Source: a virus
Strand: one strand, 5' to 3'
Length of the DNA: 25,586 bases
IMG/VR virus record: IMGVR_UViG_3300009431_001185
Location: 1-25,586 of that record
Part shown: in pieces, positions 22,110 through 25,586 of the stretch
Numbering within the stretch: position 1 is the stretch's first letter
Layout of the letters: each line of letters opens with the position of its first letter
Program-made: the position numbers and the translations under genes
The notes under the pieces: generated by a model
Told to the model about the DNA's origin: nothing
Databases searched by the model: none
Seen by the model: only the letters and a program-made list of their open reading frames with translations

Positions 22110-23093
22110 ATGGCTTGGCATTACCTTGCAGTTCAGTTCCCGCAATGGTACTTCGAGTCAGAGTACAGCCTTGGTATCGATGCGCATTGGGGCAAGCTTG
22201 ACGTCGAATCGTATGAAGCCGAGGTCCACGTCTTCTATCGAACCAGGTCTAGCGCAATCGCGCACGGACTCTTGGAGCTGTTCGAGAAGGAATACAGCCA
22301 GTCAGTAGATTCCGAGGCAAGGCCACGATTCCTTGCCGTCGCCGAAACGAAACTGTCCAACGCTGACCGTGTTCTCCATGCGGAAGCGGTTCAGCGTGTC
22401 GCCGATGATGTGAAAGATGCGCATTCTGTCACAGGTGGCCCAGTGTATCCCCGAGAGAAGGTCAGGGGAACGTTGGCACGGTGGCACGACCGCGCAAGAG
22501 ACTGGGAGCGGCTGCTGGAGGGGCTGAACGAGGACGACAAGACCAACGGAGCAGGGGCTAAGGTCGGCCCCGATGACGTTCCAGAGGATAGAGGCGTAAT
22601 GGATCAGGACAGAACCGAGGCTACGCAAGGGGGCGAGAGGATGTCAAGTGACACTGGCGAGACAGAAGCCAAGCTATCTGAGGTCGAACAACCGAATCGC
22701 GGTGAGACACAGGCTGACCTTGAAGACCTTGCCACGGGCACGGACAGCGCGATAACAGAAGCGTCCCCCCCACATGAGCAGCAGCAAGCGACGAGAACCC
22801 GGAAGGGAAGGAAGAGGCGAACAGGTACTGACGAGGTAGAACTGTTCTCCGCTCTCCTACTCCATCATCGGTTTGAAAGCAAGGACCCCAACCTGGAAGC
22901 CGCGAGCCAGAAGGAGATTCTTGCACTCCTGCCAGGCTGGACCCAATCCAAGGTGAGCCGCGCTATGAAGAAGCTCTTCGGTGAGAAGGGCATGGCGAGG
23001 TACAAGCGCTGCTGTGCGAGGGGCATGATCAACGGGTTCCTGAAGAGGCACGACGACGGTACGACCTCTGTTGAGGCCATCGACGAGAGTTGA
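22110..23093 (+). CDS. Hypothetical protein with C-terminal winged-helix-like domain
   Basis: A 327-aa protein with three parts. The N-terminal 60-odd residues (MAWHYLAVQFPQWYFESEYSLG) are unrecognised. A long hydrophilic, acidic, probably disordered centre (about 130-235) ends in a basic patch, TRTRKGRKRRTG. The C-terminal 80 residues (ELFSALLLHHRFES, QKEILALLPGWTQSKVSRAMKKLFG, MARYKRCCARGMINGFLKRHDD) resemble a winged-helix-like domain I know from planctomycete proteins, likely to bind DNA. A TACAAT at 22072-22077 with a weak -35 precedes it, so it probably has its own promoter although it follows hsdM. Its role may be regulation of the restriction operon or of the core module that follows. 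Confidence 0.78.
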   Translation: MAWHYLAVQFPQWYFESEYSLGIDAHWGKLDVESYEAEVHVFYRTRSSAIAHGLLELFEKEYSQSVDSEARPRFLAVAETKLSNADRVLHAEAVQRVADDVKDAHSVTGGPVYPREKVRGTLARWHDRARDWERLLEGLNEDDKTNGAGAKVGPDDVPEDRGVMDQDRTEATQGGERMSSDTGETEAKLSEVEQPNRGETQADLEDLATGTDSAITEASPPHEQQQATRTRKGRKRRTGTDEVELFSALLLHHRFESKDPNLEAASQKEILALLPGWTQSKVSRAMKKLFGEKGMARYKRCCARGMINGFLKRHDDGTTSVEAIDES

Positions 23094-23290
23094 ATATTCA
23101 TTTATGCAGTCGGTTTAGCATATCGCATAGAATTCTCCTCGCTCCCTAAGTCATTTGCCGACAAATCCTTTCACTTCGTCTCACGTCCATTCATCTGTTC
23201 AGCCAGCATATCTCCTTCTACTTGTGAATACGCGCAACACGGTTGCGTGACCAAGGACTCTCGGTTGTGCAAATACAAGGAGTACGACAC
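23094..23290. other. AT-richer non-coding gap before the excisionase genes
   Basis: About 200 bp without a gene and lower in GC than the neighbours. It holds two short palindromes, ATTTG-CCGA-CAAAT (23153-23166) and CGCAAC-ACG-GTTGCG (23233-23247). No clear sigma70 promoter is seen, though one must exist for the downstream genes. It could carry the regulatory region or origin of the core module; nothing stronger is visible. Confidence 0.4.
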
Positions 23291-23542
23291 ATGCGGAACG
23301 CTGGAAAAGCAGAAACAAACGGTCAGTCATTGATCATGGCGCTTTCGGCTGCCGAGCTAGCGCAGGCCTTGGGCGTATCTCTCCGGCATGTCCATCGAAT
23401 GAACACGGCGGGCAAGATACCTCGCCCGATTCGGCTGTCCCGATCAGTACGCTGGCCGATCCAAGAAATCCAAGCCTGGCTTGCTGCGGGCGCGCCCGAC
23501 CGCCGGACGTGGGAAGCGATAAAGGAGGTGCCTTGTGACTGA
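23291..23542 (+). CDS. Excisionase/AlpA-like helix-turn-helix protein
   Basis: An 83-aa DNA-binding protein of the MerR-like excisionase (AlpA/HTH_17) group. LSAAELAQALGVSLRHVHRMNTAGKIPRPIRLSRSVRWPIQEIQAWLAAG contains the helix-turn-helix and wing, with the usual RW-x(2-4)-I-x-AWL ending. AAGGAG lies 8 bases before ATG 23291. The stop codon lies within the start of the next gene (GTG 23535). Proteins like this direct excision or activate an integrase promoter. It probably steers the main integrase, perhaps at the 12-bp-phased repeats near 2734-2996. Confidence 0.85.
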   Translation: MRNAGKAETNGQSLIMALSAAELAQALGVSLRHVHRMNTAGKIPRPIRLSRSVRWPIQEIQAWLAAGAPDRRTWEAIKEVPCD

Positions 23543-23852
23543 ACGGACAACGACACCTCCGCTGCTTCTGACAGCTCGTGAGGCGGCAAAGGCTCTGGCG
23601 ATCTGCGAGCGGACCTTGTTTGCCTTGACGAAGAGCGGCGAGATTCCAGTCGTGCGTATTCGGCGAGCCGTGCGCTACGACCCTAACGATCTCCAGACGT
23701 TCATCGCGAAACGGAAGGCGGAGGGAACAGAGAACACCTCGGACAGCGCGAAGGCCCGACCGCCAAACCAGAACGCCGCCGATGCACCGCTTCGACTGAA
23801 CCAACGTCACGGAAAGGACACCACACATGAGCAACGGACACCCGCAAATTGA
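23535..23852 (+). CDS. Second excisionase-family helix-turn-helix protein
   Basis: A 105-aa protein. LLTAREAAKALAICERTLFALTKSGEIPVVRIRRAVRYDPNDLQTFIAKRK is a complete excisionase-family (MerR-like) DNA-binding domain. A hydrophilic, probably flexible tail of about 40 residues follows. GTG 23535 is supported by a strong AAAGGAGGTG, and overlaps the previous gene by 8 bp. The 3' end overlaps the ParB-like gene by 26 bp. Two different excisionase-type proteins in a row suggest a two-part control of excision or of replication. Confidence 0.87.
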   Translation: MTERTTTPPLLLTAREAAKALAICERTLFALTKSGEIPVVRIRRAVRYDPNDLQTFIAKRKAEGTENTSDSAKARPPNQNAADAPLRLNQRHGKDTTHEQRTPAN

Positions 23853-24762
23853 CCCCGAGTTCGCCGCGCTTCTGTACCCGCTTGAGGGCAGGGACAGGGA
23901 GCTTCTGGAGGAGAGTATCCTGCGCGAGGGGTGCAGGGACCCTCTGACCGTCTGGGATGGCATCCTCCTGGACGGCCACAACCGGCTGAAGATCTGCAAG
24001 AAGCATGGAATCGGATACCGTGTCACGACCATCGAGCTGCCCGACCGGATCGCGGCGATGGATTGGATCGACGCCAACCAGCTTGGCCGGCGAAATGTTT
24101 CGCCAGAACAGGCCCAGGTGATTCGGGGTCGACTGTACAACCGTCGGAAGAAGCAGGCAACGGGGTTTGATGATCGTAAGTCCAGTAAAACCTCCGTAGA
24201 TCAAATTGATCCACGGGAGACAACCGCCCAGCAGGTTGCCCGCGAAACGGGCGTTTCTGAGGCCACTGTCAAGAGGGATGGACAATTCGTCGAGGCCGTC
24301 GACAAGCTCCGCGAGGCCCTGCCCGACCTCCAGGGACAGGAGTTCCCCAAGAGCCGTGTCATCGAGGCGGCGAAGCACCTCGACGACCTGGACGAGGCCC
24401 GTGCGATCCTGACCGGCAAGGCCAAGCGGGAGCAGGTGCCGACCGACGCCCTGGGCCAGCCCATCGAGGGAACCATCGCCGACGACTTCGCCCGGAAGGG
24501 CGAGATGCAGTCGCTGGTCAGCCAGATCAACAAGATCCTCGCGACCCTTCGCGACGGGGCCAAGAAACGAGATCCGCTGTTCATCGCCCTGAACATGCAG
24601 GCCATCGAAGTGGACCTCCGGGGCGTCCGTCACCGCCTGAAGAGCGCGATGCCCTACGCCATCTGCCCGTACTGCGCCGGCGACGGGTGCAAGGCCTGCC
24701 TGAAGCGGGGCTGGGTGGGCAAGTTCGTCTACGACCACGCACCCCGGGAGATGAAGGCATGA
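23827..24762 (+). CDS. ParB/Srx-fold partition or plasmid-type protein
   Basis: A 311-aa protein with an N-terminal ParB-like domain (about residues 10-90). LEGRDRELLEESILREG is followed by DPLTVWDGILLDGHNRLKICKKHGI, holding the DGHNR box of the ParB/sulfiredoxin fold. A helix-turn-helix follows (TTAQQVARETGVSEATVKRDGQFV, about 135-160), then a helical centre. Near the C-terminus lies a knuckle-like CPYCAGDGCKACLKRGW. No ParA was seen, so it may act in regulation, replication or nuclease functions rather than in classic segregation. GGAAAGGA precedes the ATG. It overlaps both neighbours, including a 4-bp ATGA join with the helicase stump. Confidence 0.85.
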   Translation: MSNGHPQIDPEFAALLYPLEGRDRELLEESILREGCRDPLTVWDGILLDGHNRLKICKKHGIGYRVTTIELPDRIAAMDWIDANQLGRRNVSPEQAQVIRGRLYNRRKKQATGFDDRKSSKTSVDQIDPRETTAQQVARETGVSEATVKRDGQFVEAVDKLREALPDLQGQEFPKSRVIEAAKHLDDLDEARAILTGKAKREQVPTDALGQPIEGTIADDFARKGEMQSLVSQINKILATLRDGAKKRDPLFIALNMQAIEVDLRGVRHRLKSAMPYAICPYCAGDGCKACLKRGWVGKFVYDHAPREMKA

Positions 24763-24854
24763 AGCTCCGTCCGTACCACCAGGAAGCTGTCGATGGCGTT
24801 CGTGAGGCGTGGAAGGAACTCGGGGGGGGCGGGCGGAGTGGGGGTGCCACATGA
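24759..24854 (+). pseudogene. 31-codon stump of a DEAD/DEAH-type helicase
   Basis: The frame reads MKLRPYHQEAVDGVREAWKE then a run of glycines and a stop. The opening is a typical N-terminus of SF2 helicases (MKLRPYQQEAVDAV-like), which normally continues into a Walker A motif. Here it breaks off at a G-rich stretch (24821-24846). Both edges keep ATGA overlaps with neighbours, so the stump may survive to hold translational coupling. It is probably what is left of a replication helicase lost by deletion. Confidence 0.6.
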
Positions 24855-25270
24855 CTCCCGGCGCGCTGGCCAGGGAATGCTGCGGGAACTGGACCAACGG
24901 TATTTGCCTCGGGGGCGGGTTCCGGGCTCTCCCAAACGGGGAACTACGCCACTTCGTTCTGGAGCAGGACGGTGAGCAGTTCGGGGGTCGCCCGTGCCGG
25001 GTGGGTCGGGGCCAGCGGTGCGAGTTCTTCGAGCGGATGGTCCTTCCGGTGGCCGAGTCGCCCGGCGAGGTCGCCGCCCGGACGACCTACGTGAGCAAGT
25101 TTCCCGTGGACCGTTTTGCCGGCACGGGGCGGTATTGCTCGTGCGGCGAGCCGATTCCGAGACGGCGTCGGGTGTGCGATTCCTGCCGCGAGGCGCGAAG
25201 GCGAGCCTCCCGGCGGAACAGCTACCACCGCAAGAGGCCCACTGGACAGTTAACCGATTTTCGCCCTTAG
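24851..25270 (+). CDS. Cysteine-rich zinc-ribbon protein of the replication module
   Basis: A 139-aa protein. Its N-terminal half has scattered cysteines (ECCGNWTNGICLGGGF, GGRPCRVGRGQRCEFFERMVLPV) in a pattern I know from small proteins of bacterial mobile elements. A C-terminal zinc ribbon (RYCSCGEPIPRRRRVCDSCREARRRASRRNSYHRKR) is strongly basic and should bind nucleic acid. ATG 24851 overlaps the stop of the helicase stump. The last dozen residues are read from an inverted repeat (25242-25253), so the original end may have been replaced. It sits between ParB-like and polymerase-like genes, so a role in copying the element is likely. Confidence 0.75.
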   Translation: MTPGALARECCGNWTNGICLGGGFRALPNGELRHFVLEQDGEQFGGRPCRVGRGQRCEFFERMVLPVAESPGEVAARTTYVSKFPVDRFAGTGRYCSCGEPIPRRRRVCDSCREARRRASRRNSYHRKRPTGQLTDFRP

Positions 25271-25372
25271 GGAGATGAGCAATGACAGGAGTTTACGAGA
25301 ACCGGAGTCGGCGATATTGCGACCAAGGTACTTTGGGGCCGAGAACCCGAAATCAGGGCTTTAACTGTCCAG
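25242..25372. repeat. 131-bp unit bounded by perfect 12-bp inverted repeats
   Basis: CTGGACAGTTAA at 25242-25253 and TTAACTGTCCAG at 25361-25372 are perfect inverted copies. The left arm forms the end of the zinc-ribbon coding sequence, the right arm lies in the next tiny ORF. No target duplication is evident. It may be a small non-autonomous mobile element (MITE) or a pair of regulatory sites. Confidence 0.55.
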
Positions 25373-25401
25373 CGCGAGGGACTGGGGAGGTGCGACCATG
25401 A
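25282..25401 (+). CDS. Tiny ORF coupled to the polymerase-like gene
   Basis: A 39-aa frame (MTGVYENRSRRYCDQGTLGP...) with GGGAG 7 bases before the ATG. Its stop overlaps the polymerase-like ATG (ATGA at 25398-25401). The product is basic, without a recognised family. It may exist mainly to couple translation of the polymerase-like gene. Confidence 0.4.
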   Translation: MTGVYENRSRRYCDQGTLGPRTRNQGFNCPARGTGEVRP

Positions 25402-25586
25402 TTGCTGCTGACTCGCCGGAGATTGCGGTCTACATCCCGGAGAACGAGAGGCTACGCGGCCTGCTGTCGCGCCTGCCGCATAAGTTGGTCCGCTACGCCG
25501 ACCACGCCAGGCTGCTGCTGTCGCTCATCCTCGACAAGCGGTGCACCGGTCGACTGGACGCTGGCGACTGGGCGCGCTTGCAGTGG
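25398..25586 (+). CDS. Family-A DNA polymerase-like protein (5' part; continues at 1-1277)
   Basis: These are the first 63 codons of the polymerase-like protein, starting MIAADSPEIAVYIPENERLRG. The ATG is preceded by GGGGAGG at 25384-25390 and overlaps the tiny ORF stop. In the circle the frame continues directly at base 1 of the window (the last 119 bases repeat it), giving 448 aa in all. The polymerase-like motifs lie in the other part. Confidence 0.75.
   Translation, partial: MIAADSPEIAVYIPENERLRGLLSRLPHKLVRYADHARLLLSLILDKRCTGRLDAGDWARLQW
25468..25586. repeat. Terminal direct repeat, right copy (circular join)
   Basis: Identical to bases 1-119. The length of 119 equals a common de Bruijn k-mer size, which supports an assembler-made overlap of a circular molecule. 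Confidence 0.93.

Noticed and set aside
23701-24897. A 398-codon minus-strand frame opposite the ParB-like gene
   Set aside because: Antisense shadow; the plus-strand ParB-like gene has clear motifs and overlaps its neighbours as in an operon.

Overview
The window is very probably one complete circular DNA molecule cut open at an arbitrary point. Its last 119 bases (25468-25586) are identical to its first 119, and a single reading frame (ATG at 25398, stop at 1277) runs across the join. The unit length is 25,467 bp. Two tyrosine recombinases, an XRE regulator with a promoter placed directly on its start, a winged-helix protein and a polymerase-like protein all resemble forms I know from Planctomycetota, and the DNA is GC-rich, so a planctomycete host is the best guess. 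No relaxase, conjugation, capsid, terminase, rRNA or complete tRNA gene was seen. I read it as the excised (or tandem) form of an integrative element carrying defence-type cargo.

Layout, following the circle. Core module (23291-25586 then 1-3125): two small helix-turn-helix excisionase-like genes, a ParB-like gene, a 31-codon stump of a helicase, a zinc-ribbon protein, a tiny ORF, a family-A-polymerase-like protein, an XRE regulator and the main integrase. Several of these join by 4-bp or longer overlaps. The 3' part of the integrase gene contains a tRNA-like inverted repeat, a perfect minus-strand terminator and 12-bp-phased direct repeats, which together look like an attP site.

Cargo 1 (3154-6164): two small hypothetical genes, a DprA/SLOG-fold gene with a phosphoribosyltransferase gene 1 bp behind it, and a small two-span membrane protein. 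Cargo 2 (6196-9932): minus-strand zinc-ribbon membrane protein with a small partner, a secreted thermonuclease and a C-terminal-TIR protein. A glycine/alanine-rich two-span membrane peptide and a small partner are transcribed divergently from the TIR gene. A second, catalytic-domain-only recombinase with its own XRE regulator follows (9954-11138), then a secreted HtrA-like protease (11320-12855).

Cargo 3 (12977-23093): a small acidic protein, then a type I restriction-modification operon in the order hsdR, hsdS, reverse transcriptase, cyclase-fold protein, hsdM, then a winged-helix protein. The reverse transcriptase and the cyclase-fold gene sit inside the operon. The cyclase-fold gene overlaps hsdM by 4 bp and is preceded by what looks like a decayed second copy of the hsdM start. 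This RT plus cyclase-like pair embedded in a restriction operon is the most interesting candidate system here. By analogy with PrrC and RloC, which live in hsd loci, it may be a back-up defence guarding the restriction system.
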